Shown piece by piece: positions 1-7,923 of a stretch of 64,000 nt of DNA. Location: the NCBI GenBank assembly GCA_034411135.1, contig DAOUMN010000086.1:23823-87822 (forward strand), in the 5' to 3' direction. The first letter of the stretch is position 1, and every line of letters starts with the position of its first letter. The DNA is from Bellilinea sp034411135 (GTDB taxonomy: Bacteria; Chloroflexota; Anaerolineae; Anaerolineales; Anaerolineaceae). The notes under the pieces are model-generated. The model was not told the DNA's origin, did no database searches, and saw only the letters and a list, made by a program, of their open reading frames with translations. The position numbers and the translations under genes were made by a program.

Positions 1-828
1 AACCGAACGTTGTTTCTCACTGATTACAACCAAACCTTTGCTTATCCCCCTGATGTACTAACCGCTCAAACCTGGCTGGCGAGCGGGATGAAAAATATTT
101 TGCGCGCCAGGCTGGATGCTCTGTTGCTTAATCTCCAGAATTTATTGGCGGTGCAGGGGACAATCATCTTGTTGCCACTAATCATAACAGGTTTCTGGTC
201 TCACCGTCGGGAAGCCAGTGTTCGATTGGTTGTTATTTTGTGGATCGGAATTCTGGGGCTGATGACGATCATCTTTCCGTACGCGGGATCACGTGGCGGT
301 TATCTACATTCGGCATCAGCGCTACAAGTTTTTTTATGGGTGATGGCGGTGGCTGGTTTGGAAAAGCTAGTTGTTTGGGCGAAACGGACGCGGGGATGGA
401 ATTACACACTCAGCATGCGTGTCTTTGGTTTGGCGTTGGTCGCACTTCAACTGTCGATTGCTCTTTGGTTCTACCAAAACCGGGTTATCGGCGATTTGCC
501 TGCACAGCCGGTTTGGAATCGATCTATCGAGCTATATCAGCAGGTTAAACAGCGGTTAGAAAGGCTGGGGTTTGATGAACAGGATGTTGGTATGGTCAAC
601 AACCCGCCCGGATTTTACTGGGCAACCGGCTGGAAATGCATTGTCATTCCCGACGGTAGTTTGGCAAACAGCTTGGCTGCTGGACGGAAGTTTGGAGCGA
701 CTTATTTGCTTTTAGAAGAAGCACAAGTTAATCTGGACGATTTATTTCAAAACCCTCAAAGCACAAATGAGATTATCTATCTGGAAACTTTTGAAGGGGT
801 GCGTATATTCCGAATTCCGGGAAAATGA
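1..828 (+). CDS. C-terminal part of a multi-spanning membrane protein, glycosyltransferase (GT-C/ArnT)-like
   Basis: The frame is open from base 1, so this is the 3' end of a gene that starts left of the window; the TTG at 10 is not a credible start. About 275 residues are visible. Hydrophobic segments lie near residues 45-63, 74-92, 103-121 and 135-157, followed by a soluble tail of about 110 residues. Terminal membrane helices with a soluble tail are common in dolichyl-phosphate-mannose-type (GT39/ArnT-like) glycosyltransferases that decorate lipids or proteins outside the membrane. The catalytic N-terminal part is missing, so family membership is inferred from layout only. Any polytopic membrane protein with a soluble tail remains possible. 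Confidence 0.5.
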   Translation, partial: NRTLFLTDYNQTFAYPPDVLTAQTWLASGMKNILRARLDALLLNLQNLLAVQGTIILLPLIITGFWSHRREASVRLVVILWIGILGLMTIIFPYAGSRGGYLHSASALQVFLWVMAVAGLEKLVVWAKRTRGWNYTLSMRVFGLALVALQLSIALWFYQNRVIGDLPAQPVWNRSIELYQQVKQRLERLGFDEQDVGMVNNPPGFYWATGWKCIVIPDGSLANSLAAGRKFGATYLLLEEAQVNLDDLFQNPQSTNEIIYLETFEGVRIFRIPGK

Positions 829-866
829 GGCCATGTCATTCAGCCAGTTTGTGGACAGAATTCCGT

Positions 867-895
867 TTCTGATTTAAAGCGGGATATGCTATACT
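867..895 (+). promoter_or_regulatory. Candidate extended -10 promoter for the kinase/PFK unit
   Basis: TATACT at 890-895 is preceded by TG one base upstream (extended -10). A weak -35, TTCTGA at 867-872, sits 17 bases upstream. It lies about 45 bases before the kinase start at 939. Seen in sequence; activity is inferred. Confidence 0.4.
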
Positions 896-938
896 TGTGC
901 TTGACTTTTTTCAGACGTGAGCAGCGGGAGTGACGAGA

Positions 939-2003
939 ATGAGTGGACATCAGAATGGGGCTGATCCGTGGAATGACTTTTATCAATTCATTCAAGGTGA
1001 AACCGAACAATGCAAGCGCACCTTGAAGGAAGTCACGTTGATGCTGGAACAAAGTCAGGCAGAATTGAATAAACTGACCCAGCGCAGCGCCAACATCAGT
1101 GCCCAATTGCAACAAGTACAGTCCCAAATTGATACATTGCCCCGCAGTGATATCCGCATGGCATATAATTCCGCGCTGGATGCCCAACAGCGCCTGTTGG
1201 TGATGCGCGGGCAGATCGAAAAACTCCAGGCTGATCAGAACAACTTACAGCGTTACTTAACGATTTTGGAAAAAACCGCTACGTTCCTGGCGGAAGGCGG
1301 CGAGCCATCCAGCGGCGGTCATCCCGTCCGCGGCGGCACATTGATGCTGGAAAAATTGATCAATGCCCAGGAAGCGGAGCGTCAGCGCCTGTCACGCCAG
1401 ATGCACGATGGGCCGGCACAAGCATTGTCCAATTTTATTGTCCAAACCGAGATTGCCAGCCGACTCTTCGATATCGATCCGACTCGTGCCAAAGAAGAAT
1501 TAGAAAATCTGAAAGCCGCAGCGATGAATACGTTCCAGAAGGTGCGATTGTTCATCACCGGTTTGCGTCCAATGATGCTGGATGATCTGGGATTGGTACC
1601 GACAGTCAAGCGTTATGTGGATAGCTTTAAGGAAGAAACCGGAGCGGATGCCAAGATTGTGATTAAAGGCGCTGAACAACGTTTAGAGCCTTATATTGAA
1701 GTATTGATCTTCCGCGCCGTTCAAGAACTATTAACCAACGCGGTGCGCCACAATCAGGATATGCCTTCCAAACCGCAAATTTCGGTTCAGATGGTGATCG
1801 AGGAAAACCTGGTTCGTGTGGTGGTCAGCGATAATGGCAAGGGTTTCAATACTGAGGAATTAAATGAAAGCAGCGGACTGGGTTTGAAACTGATTAAGGA
1901 GCGCGTCGAAATGCTAGGTGGATATATGGATATTGAATCCAATCCAGGACAAGGCGCTCGGATCACTTTTCAGGTGCCTGTGGATGCCGTTGTTGAACGT
2001 TGA
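939..2003 (+). CDS. Cytosolic sensor histidine kinase, DegS-like (HisKA_3 + HATPase_c)
   Basis: ATG at 939 is preferred over an in-frame GTG at 930 because GGGAG lies 8 bases before the ATG; the product is 354 aa. Residues about 20-118 are a Gln/Leu-rich coiled coil without membrane helices. The dimerisation/phosphoacceptor region carries RQMHDGPAQ with His156. The ATPase domain shows ELLTNAVRHN, DNGKGF and SGLGLKLIKER. This is the DegS layout: a soluble kinase that autophosphorylates on His and signals to a NarL/FixJ-type regulator. No regulator gene is adjacent, so its partner is elsewhere, perhaps the one at 29464. It sits 27 bases upstream of a PFK gene and is probably co-transcribed with it. 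Confidence 0.9.
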   Translation: MSGHQNGADPWNDFYQFIQGETEQCKRTLKEVTLMLEQSQAELNKLTQRSANISAQLQQVQSQIDTLPRSDIRMAYNSALDAQQRLLVMRGQIEKLQADQNNLQRYLTILEKTATFLAEGGEPSSGGHPVRGGTLMLEKLINAQEAERQRLSRQMHDGPAQALSNFIVQTEIASRLFDIDPTRAKEELENLKAAAMNTFQKVRLFITGLRPMMLDDLGLVPTVKRYVDSFKEETGADAKIVIKGAEQRLEPYIEVLIFRAVQELLTNAVRHNQDMPSKPQISVQMVIEENLVRVVVSDNGKGFNTEELNESSGLGLKLIKERVEMLGGYMDIESNPGQGARITFQVPVDAVVER

Positions 2004-2030
2004 ATCATTTTTATCATAGCGGAGGAAAGC

Positions 2031-3200
2031 ATGTCGAAGACAATCGGTATTCTTACCGGTGGGGGGGATGTGCCGGGTCTAAATCCCTGCATCAAAGCAG
2101 TTGTAATGAATGCACTGGAACAGGGATATCGGGTAATTGGTATCCGGCGCGGATGGGCGGGGTTATTGCACTATAATGCCAACGAGCCTTCTACACGGGA
2201 TTACTATATCCGTGAATTGCACGAAGAAGATGTCCGTACGATAGACCGTACCGGTGGTACGTTTTTACACACATCACGCACCAATCCCCAAAAAGTATCT
2301 CCAAAAGACGCTCCCGATTTTTTGAAAAATTCGAATTTTGGAAAAAAACTAGATAAAGAAGAAAAAATCGATTACACCGATTACGTGATCGATGTGCTGG
2401 GTAACTTAGGGATCGATGTGCTGGTACCAATCGGTGGCGATGACACTCTATCCTTTGCAGTTCGGTTGCACAAAGAAGGCTTCCCGATTGTTGCTTGCCC
2501 TAAAACGATGGATAATGATATTTTTGGGACCGATTATTGTATCGGGTTTTCCACGGCGGTAACTCGCAGCGTAGAATTCATTACCAACATGCGCACATCT
2601 GTGGGCTCGCACGAACGCATTGGTGTGGTGGAATTGTTCGGTCGTAATTCGGGTGAAACCAGCCTGATTACTGCTTACCTGGCTTATGTGGATCGAGCCA
2701 TCATTTCCGAGGTGCCGTTTGATATCCACCGGTTGTGTGATTTCATCGTAGCAGATAAACGACGCAACCCATCCAACTATGCCATCTTAACGCTTTCGGA
2801 GGGGGCGATTATGGAAGGCGGGGATGTCATTGAAACCGGTGAAGCGGATGCATACGGGCACCGAAAACTGGGTGGAATCGGACAAATTGTCTCCGAGGAA
2901 ATCAAACGAATCACCGGGCAGCACACCATGTACCAGCAACTGGCGTACCTGATGCGTTCTGGCGCGCCTGATTCGCTTGACCGAATGGTAGCCATGTCGT
3001 TTGGAACCATGGCAGTGCAGTTGATCCGCCGAAAAGAAACCGGGAAGATGGTTGCGCTGCATGGGGGTAAATACACTACGGTACCCATCGAAATGGTTTT
3101 GGCTGGACGTAAACGGGTGGATGTGCCTGCTTACTACGATATTGAGAATTACAAACCCAAAATCCGCGATTTTATGGGCGTACCAATGTTCTTGAGTTGA
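2031..3200 (+). CDS. pfp: 6-phosphofructokinase, pyrophosphate-dependent type
   Basis: A 389-aa PFK-A superfamily enzyme that phosphorylates fructose 6-phosphate in glycolysis. TGGGDVPGLN (residues 9-18) is the phosphate-binding start of the fold. Two specificity positions point to PPi rather than ATP as donor: GGDDT at 135-139 has Asp where ATP enzymes have Gly (GGDGS), and PKTMDND at 157-163 has Lys where ATP enzymes have Gly (PGTIDND). An insert near 95-115 is Lys-rich. A strong ribosome site (GCGGAGGAAAGC) precedes the ATG. PPi-type enzymes are reversible and can serve glycolysis and gluconeogenesis; donor use here is inferred from the residues. Confidence 0.9.
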   Translation: MSKTIGILTGGGDVPGLNPCIKAVVMNALEQGYRVIGIRRGWAGLLHYNANEPSTRDYYIRELHEEDVRTIDRTGGTFLHTSRTNPQKVSPKDAPDFLKNSNFGKKLDKEEKIDYTDYVIDVLGNLGIDVLVPIGGDDTLSFAVRLHKEGFPIVACPKTMDNDIFGTDYCIGFSTAVTRSVEFITNMRTSVGSHERIGVVELFGRNSGETSLITAYLAYVDRAIISEVPFDIHRLCDFIVADKRRNPSNYAILTLSEGAIMEGGDVIETGEADAYGHRKLGGIGQIVSEEIKRITGQHTMYQQLAYLMRSGAPDSLDRMVAMSFGTMAVQLIRRKETGKMVALHGGKYTTVPIEMVLAGRKRVDVPAYYDIENYKPKIRDFMGVPMFLS

Positions 3201-3206
3201 GTTCAC

Positions 3207-3710
3207 ATGCCCCGTCAAGACCAAGGCATCAGCAGCGACCGGTTCCGCATTATTCCCAGGGTGTTAATCTTCCTGGTGCGAGGAAACCGGTTGCTGTTGA
3301 TACGCGGCAGTCCGCAAAAACGTTTGTGGGCGAACAAGTATAATGGCATCGGCGGGCACATTGAACGTGGTGAGGATGTTCTCACCGCCGCGCGACGAGA
3401 GTTGTTGGAAGAAACTGGAATTCAGTCGGCGACACTACAGTTGTGCGGCACGGTGATGATCGATGCGGGAGAAACAACCGGTATTGGCTTATACGTCTTT
3501 AGCGGAGAAACAGACCAAGAACAGCTGATCCCTTCGCGGGAAGGCATGCTGGAGTGGGTGGCAATTCAGCAGGTCATGCAGCTGCCGTTAGTGGAAGATT
3601 TACCGGTTCTCATTCCAAGGGTTTTAGCGGTCCATCAAGGCGGGCCATCTTTCCATGCGCGTTATTCTTACAATGATGCAGAAGAATTAATAATTGAGTT
3701 TGGCGACTAA
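3207..3710 (+). CDS. Nudix hydrolase
   Basis: A 167-aa Nudix enzyme, probably cleaving a nucleoside diphosphate derivative. A complete Nudix box starts at GGHIERGED and ends with RRELLEETGI, carrying the metal-binding REXXEE core. The N-terminal strand (RVLIFLVRGNRLLLIRG) and later FSGETDQ segment fit the MutT/8-oxo-dGTP-like subgroup, but the true substrate cannot be read from sequence. It starts 6 bases after the PFK stop, so it probably ends the same transcript. Its last four bases overlap the end of the convergent rsmD gene. Confidence 0.88.
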   Translation: MPRQDQGISSDRFRIIPRVLIFLVRGNRLLLIRGSPQKRLWANKYNGIGGHIERGEDVLTAARRELLEETGIQSATLQLCGTVMIDAGETTGIGLYVFSGETDQEQLIPSREGMLEWVAIQQVMQLPLVEDLPVLIPRVLAVHQGGPSFHARYSYNDAEELIIEFGD

Positions 3711-4276
3711 GAATCACCGGACTTATGGGTATAGAACACCAAGAGTGTGCTGCCATAACGGCGTTGTTCAAATTCGGCAAAGTGGTTAAGGTGAATTTCT
3801 TCAAATTCTACCGGGTCGATCTGGACGATTATCCAACCGTTCTCAGCCAACCAAGCCGGGTGTTTATCCAGCAAGAGGATCATTTCCTTCCACAAACTTT
3901 TATACTGCGGTGGAGCTATATAAATATAATCAAATTGTGTTGAGGGCGTGGAAGCAATCAAAGTGAAGGCATCCTGTTGTGTCACCCGTGCGGCTTCTTT
4001 CAAGCGAGTATGTTCAAGATTGGCGTGAATGGTATTGATGGCTTGGCGGTGCATGTCGTTGAGATGTACCAATGCCGCGCCGCGGCTGAGTGCTTCGATG
4101 CCAACGCTGCCGGTGCCAGCAAACAGGTCCAAAAACGACGCCGCATGAATATCCGCTCCGATAATGTTGAACAAAGCCTCCTTCACCCGATCGGTAATGG
4201 GGCGGGTAATCGTGCCTGGGACGGCTTGCAATCGCATCCCTTTGGCTTTGCCGGCAATAATGCGTGGATTACTCAT
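3707..4276 (-). CDS. rsmD: 16S rRNA (guanine966-N2)-methyltransferase RsmD
   Basis: A 189-aa Rossmann methyltransferase that modifies G966 of 16S rRNA. The family start (RIIAGKAKGMRL), the RPITDRVKEALFNI block and the SAM site DLFAGTGSVGIEALSRGA (residues 50-67) are clear. The catalytic D/N-PP-Y/F motif reads IAPPQY here, with Ala in place of Asp/Asn and a Gln inserted. It is the last gene of a minus-strand run that begins at 9540, six bases after the URO-D family gene. Family assignment is firm; activity needs care given the changed motif. Confidence 0.85.
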   Translation of the reverse strand: MSNPRIIAGKAKGMRLQAVPGTITRPITDRVKEALFNIIGADIHAASFLDLFAGTGSVGIEALSRGAALVHLNDMHRQAINTIHANLEHTRLKEAARVTQQDAFTLIASTPSTQFDYIYIAPPQYKSLWKEMILLLDKHPAWLAENGWIIVQIDPVEFEEIHLNHFAEFEQRRYGSTLLVFYTHKSGDS

Positions 4277-4282
4277 CGCAAG

Positions 4283-5278
4283 TTAAGTGCTCACTGCGCG
4301 TCGGGCAGCCAGGATGTTGCCATGCGGTGTGGTGATCGGAAGAACACAGCCGGTTCCAAGGATAAAACGAAGTCCGCCGGTTTGATGAATGGCATCCTGC
4401 GCTTCACTGGTGACCATTTGTGGATCACCCAGTAACATAGTATCCCATTGCCTCAACCCACCACACACCGTTCCACTAAAGCGGTGCTGTGCTTCGGCAA
4501 GGTTTGGCGCAGTCTGGCGGTCGTGCCAGTTAAGGATATGAACTGGATAATCGGAAACTTGGTCGAACAGAATGTTTTCTCCGTGAATGTGACCCACATT
4601 CAACCAGAAATCCATTGCTCCGCTTAATACTTTAAGATCGTAATGGCGGCAAAATGCTTCAAATTCGGGTACGGAGAGCACGTCATACTGGGCATGCTGG
4701 ATGGCATAGAATATTCCATCAACCCCAATTTTCTTTAATTCCTCGATATAGGCTAGTGTTGTGGTGGTGATGGTTTCCAGTCCAATGTGCAGCGCTTCCG
4801 GACAGGCGCGCAGATGGTATAAAAGGCGGTCTTTGCCAACCAGGTTTTTTGCCTGTGACAACGGGCTAAAGATGGTTTGAATAATGGGTGTATGCGGTGT
4901 GAATTCCTTGATCAGCCACTTCAGACATTGTAATGATTCGCCCAGCCTGCCTTTGCGTGGATCGAGCGGTTTGAGCTGACGCCAATCATCAAAGCAGGTA
5001 ATTACTGGCGCAGAATAATCGCGGGTACCTTCGGGATTGCCACGCCAAACATCACTTACGCCCCAATCCTTGATGCAATAGGAAGATGCCGGAGTTACTT
5101 TGATCAGATCAAAATCGAACATTTTTTGAAAGGCTGTTACTGCCGCTGCCAGAGTATCTGCTTGTTGATCATCGACCGGAAAATGCCGCCACAAAGCGAC
5201 TGAGGTACGGTCGGGTTTTCCTCCGCTAAGAGTTTTTTCCAGCCGCTGGCGATGGGTCGGACCGCTATTTTTTACCAT
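4283..5278 (-). CDS. Uroporphyrinogen decarboxylase (URO-D) family protein
   Basis: A 331-aa (beta/alpha)8-barrel protein of the URO-D superfamily, recognised from its start (RQRLEKTLSGGKPDR), overall length and the C-terminal GTGCVLPITTPHGNI block. It lacks the RQAGRYMPEY-type motif of true HemE, so haem synthesis is unlikely. His in NWHDR and Cys in VCGGL and GTGC resemble the zinc ligands of MtaA/MtbA-type corrinoid methyltransferases in the same superfamily, which suggests methyl transfer rather than decarboxylation; this is inference. It lies 20 bases after a BchI-like ATPase gene, which may link both to tetrapyrrole or corrinoid chemistry. Confidence 0.75.
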   Translation of the reverse strand: MVKNSGPTHRQRLEKTLSGGKPDRTSVALWRHFPVDDQQADTLAAAVTAFQKMFDFDLIKVTPASSYCIKDWGVSDVWRGNPEGTRDYSAPVITCFDDWRQLKPLDPRKGRLGESLQCLKWLIKEFTPHTPIIQTIFSPLSQAKNLVGKDRLLYHLRACPEALHIGLETITTTTLAYIEELKKIGVDGIFYAIQHAQYDVLSVPEFEAFCRHYDLKVLSGAMDFWLNVGHIHGENILFDQVSDYPVHILNWHDRQTAPNLAEAQHRFSGTVCGGLRQWDTMLLGDPQMVTSEAQDAIHQTGGLRFILGTGCVLPITTPHGNILAARRAVST

Positions 5279-5298
5279 ATTGTGACCTGCCTTTCGGT

Positions 5299-6471
5299 CT
5301 ATTCTGATAACGTCTTATCGATCAATTCTTTAATCTCTTGTTCTTCGCTGTTGCGCGCATTGAAATAATCGGTCATAAATCGAGAGCGACGCAGGCGCAA
5401 CGCCATGGGCACAACAGCGCGAAGATCATCGCTAGTGACCATGGTCCGGTTGTCTGCAGCGGCGAACGCCCGGGCAGCCTCGAACATGGTGATTTCAGCG
5501 CGCATCGAATCGATCTGCATTTTCTGGATTAATGCAATTCCGTTGTGGGCTACCTTATCGGGAATTTGCACTTGCGGCAACAAGGATTTGGCAATGGCAA
5601 TTTCTTCAGCAGCCAGTTGAGATTCGGCTTGGTATAGCGCAATTGCTTTGCGCTGGCTTTGACGGTAAAAATGGACGCGCCGGTAAGCTTCCAGCCGTTC
5701 TTGAGGATCGGTCAATCCTTTGACAATGACACGCAAACCAAATCGATCCATGATTTGGGGGCGCAGGTTGCCTTCCTCTGGATTCATTGACCCAATCAAT
5801 GTGAAGCGCGAGCGATAGGTTGCAGTGATCGGTCCACGACGAACGGTGTAGCTGCCGCTGGCAGAAGCATCCAGAATCGCGTCGACGATTTCATCGGCAA
5901 GCAGGTTCACTTCGTCGGCATACAGGATGTTGAGATCGGCATGAGCGAGGATGCCGCGCTTTAAGCGGGTACGATCATTTGCCAATATCTTTTCATCAAT
6001 CCCGCCGATCACATCTTCCATCCTGGAATTGAGGGGCAGTTCGATCAGCTTGACCCGGTCCTCAAACGTGAGGGGGGCGCCTTCAGCAAATTTTCGGGCA
6101 CAATCCGGGCATACACCATCCATACCCGCGGCTTCGATATCCTCTGGCAGGCAGCCATAAAAGCAGGCGCTGCGCTTAACTGGGGGTAAAAGATTGACCA
6201 AGGAGCGGACAGCCGTTGTTTTTCCTGTGCCGCGCGGACCAATTAACAAAACACCGCCGATCTCTGGATTGATCAGCGTCAGGCAAAGAGCCAGTTTCAT
6301 TTCTTTCTGTCCGACCAGTGCCAGGAATGGATAGGGAAGAACCTCGGCATAGCCGGCATCTTCCTGCGGCATCTGGTCTTTAATGCTCCGTCCGGATACA
6401 ATATCGATCAACTCGCGCAAAGAGCGGATGTTATGCCCGCTGGAGGGAGATGCGCTGTCCAGACTCTCCAT
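5299..6471 (-). CDS. Magnesium chelatase subunit I (BchI/ChlI)-like AAA+ ATPase
   Basis: A 390-aa AAA+ protein. Walker A GPRGTGKT is at residues 78-85, Walker B reads NILYADEVNLL, sensor 1 GSMNPEEG and the arginine-finger region DRFGLR. These and the RRGPITATYRSRF segment match the I subunit of magnesium chelatase. A Cys-containing insert after Walker A (CFYGC ... VCPDCARK) could bind metal. No BchD or BchH gene is nearby, so it is more likely a stand-alone or cobalt/metal-insertion relative than part of chlorophyll synthesis. It starts 8 bases after gtrA, in one transcript with the URO-D family gene. Confidence 0.82.
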   Translation of the reverse strand: MESLDSASPSSGHNIRSLRELIDIVSGRSIKDQMPQEDAGYAEVLPYPFLALVGQKEMKLALCLTLINPEIGGVLLIGPRGTGKTTAVRSLVNLLPPVKRSACFYGCLPEDIEAAGMDGVCPDCARKFAEGAPLTFEDRVKLIELPLNSRMEDVIGGIDEKILANDRTRLKRGILAHADLNILYADEVNLLADEIVDAILDASASGSYTVRRGPITATYRSRFTLIGSMNPEEGNLRPQIMDRFGLRVIVKGLTDPQERLEAYRRVHFYRQSQRKAIALYQAESQLAAEEIAIAKSLLPQVQIPDKVAHNGIALIQKMQIDSMRAEITMFEAARAFAAADNRTMVTSDDLRAVVPMALRLRRSRFMTDYFNARNSEEQEIKELIDKTLSE

Positions 6472-6479
6472 GTTCTCTT

Positions 6480-6944
6480 TTACCCGCTAACGTCGTTGTA
6501 AGTCCAGTAGCGGTTGGCAATGAAATTCCACAGCATGACCAAGCCAATTACCACCGCAAGCGAAACATTATGAGCAACAAAGATTGGGGAAAGAAAATTC
6601 TTAGGCCACCAGCCGGAAAAGAAGCGTATTAGAACCTCTTCCAGCCAGATGAATACAGGTGTGCGAATTGTCAAACCGATCAGGCTGACGACAAGGAATT
6701 GAAACCACTGACGAGCAATCGGTTTGCTTCGTGAGTCGGGGTAGGTCCATATACGGTTCCAGGTAAAGTTGCTGAATACCGCCAGAATGAATGATATTCC
6801 CTGGGCGAAAACGGCGTTTTCCCGAAAGTAAACCAACAGCGTGGTTAAAAGATTGAAGACCCCAAAGTCGATGGCGGCTCCTATCGAACCTACAATGGCA
6901 AAACGGAAAAATCGGACGCGTTCTTTTGTGTTCGTAATGATCAT
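6480..6944 (-). CDS. GtrA family membrane protein
   Basis: A 154-aa protein with four membrane segments (about residues 13-35, 43-62, 80-100 and 125-145). The FAIVGSIGAAIDFGVFN start, FSNFTWNRIWTY and the closing WNFIANRYWTY are the GtrA signature. GtrA proteins are thought to flip or deliver undecaprenyl-linked sugars for surface polysaccharides. Its ATG overlaps the stop of the epimerase gene by 4 bases (ATGA), indicating translational coupling to a nucleotide-sugar enzyme, which fits an envelope-glycan role. Confidence 0.87.
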   Translation of the reverse strand: MIITNTKERVRFFRFAIVGSIGAAIDFGVFNLLTTLLVYFRENAVFAQGISFILAVFSNFTWNRIWTYPDSRSKPIARQWFQFLVVSLIGLTIRTPVFIWLEEVLIRFFSGWWPKNFLSPIFVAHNVSLAVVIGLVMLWNFIANRYWTYNDVSG

Positions 6945-7900
6945 TCCAGTCCCAATTTAGATCGAAAATACGGAATTGTTTTTGAAATTCCCTCTTCCAA
7001 AGGCACTACTGGCTGCCAATGTAAAATTTCGCTGGCGCGGGTTATGTCTGGGCGGCGGCGCTGTGGATCGTCGCCGAGACGAGACGATTCTTTAATGACA
7101 ATGCCGGATTTATTGCCAACCAACCGGTTGATGGTTTCGGCAAACTCACGGATGGTAATTTCAGCAGGATTACCAATGTTGACCGGGTAGTGTTCATCGG
7201 ATAACAACAGTCGGTAAATGCCTTCAATTAGGTCGTCAACAAAACAAAAACTGCGGGTTTGTAACCCGTCTCCATAAACGGTGAGTGGTTCGCCACGTAG
7301 AGCTTGTTGGATAAAATTGGGGACCACACGCCCGTCATCCAGACGCATACGCGGACCGTAGGTGTTGAAGATCCGTACGATGCGGGTGTTGATGCCGTGG
7401 TAGCGGTGATATGCCATGGTCAACGCCTCTGCAAAACGCTTGGCTTCATCGTAGACGGAACGAACCCCGATTGGGTCACAATGTCCCCAATAACTTTCTT
7501 TTTGTGGATGTTCGAGAGGGTCACCGTAAATCTCGCTGGTTGAGGCAAGCAAATAACGGGCGTTCTGTGCCCGGGCTACACCCAACGTATTATGGGTGCC
7601 AAGGGCGCCAGCTTTCATCGTCTGGATTGGTAGGTTTGTGTAACCATACGGAGAGGCTGGGTTGGGACTGGCAGGGGAGGCGAAATGAAGTACTGCATCC
7701 ACTTTGCCCGGCACAAAAATAAAGTTTGCCACATCGTGGCGGATAAACTCGAAGCGAGGATTATCGGCGATATGAGCGAGATTCTCCGCATTTCCGGTAA
7801 TGAAATTGTCCATACCAACGACGGAATGACCTTCGTTGAGCAACCGCTCGCATAAATGCGAGCCTAGAAACCCTGCCGCGCCCGTAATAAGAATGCGCAT
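6941..7900 (-). CDS. NAD-dependent epimerase/dehydratase, UDP-glucuronate decarboxylase (UXS)-like
   Basis: The start at 7900 is chosen because MRILITG begins the Rossmann fold there and AGAGGA precedes it at good spacing; an in-frame extension to 8002 would run into the upstream gene. The product is 319 aa. GAAGFLG (7-13) binds NAD; T121/S122, E123, Y150 and K154 form the SDR catalytic set. Residues around VRSVYDEAKRFAE and the NTYGPRMRLDDGRVVPNF block match UDP-xylose synthases, which convert UDP-glucuronate to UDP-xylose. Substrate is inferred. It is coupled to gtrA and follows a lipoprotein gene by 23 bases. Confidence 0.85.
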   Translation of the reverse strand: MRILITGAAGFLGSHLCERLLNEGHSVVGMDNFITGNAENLAHIADNPRFEFIRHDVANFIFVPGKVDAVLHFASPASPNPASPYGYTNLPIQTMKAGALGTHNTLGVARAQNARYLLASTSEIYGDPLEHPQKESYWGHCDPIGVRSVYDEAKRFAEALTMAYHRYHGINTRIVRIFNTYGPRMRLDDGRVVPNFIQQALRGEPLTVYGDGLQTRSFCFVDDLIEGIYRLLLSDEHYPVNIGNPAEITIREFAETINRLVGNKSGIVIKESSRLGDDPQRRRPDITRASEILHWQPVVPLEEGISKTIPYFRSKLGLE

Positions 7901-7923
7901 TCGAAAAGTCCTCTTTTCTACGA

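Noticed and set aside
5299..6471. Photosynthesis genes (BchI-like hit)
   Set aside because: No BchD, BchH or other bacteriochlorophyll genes are present; BchI-like ATPases occur in non-phototrophs.
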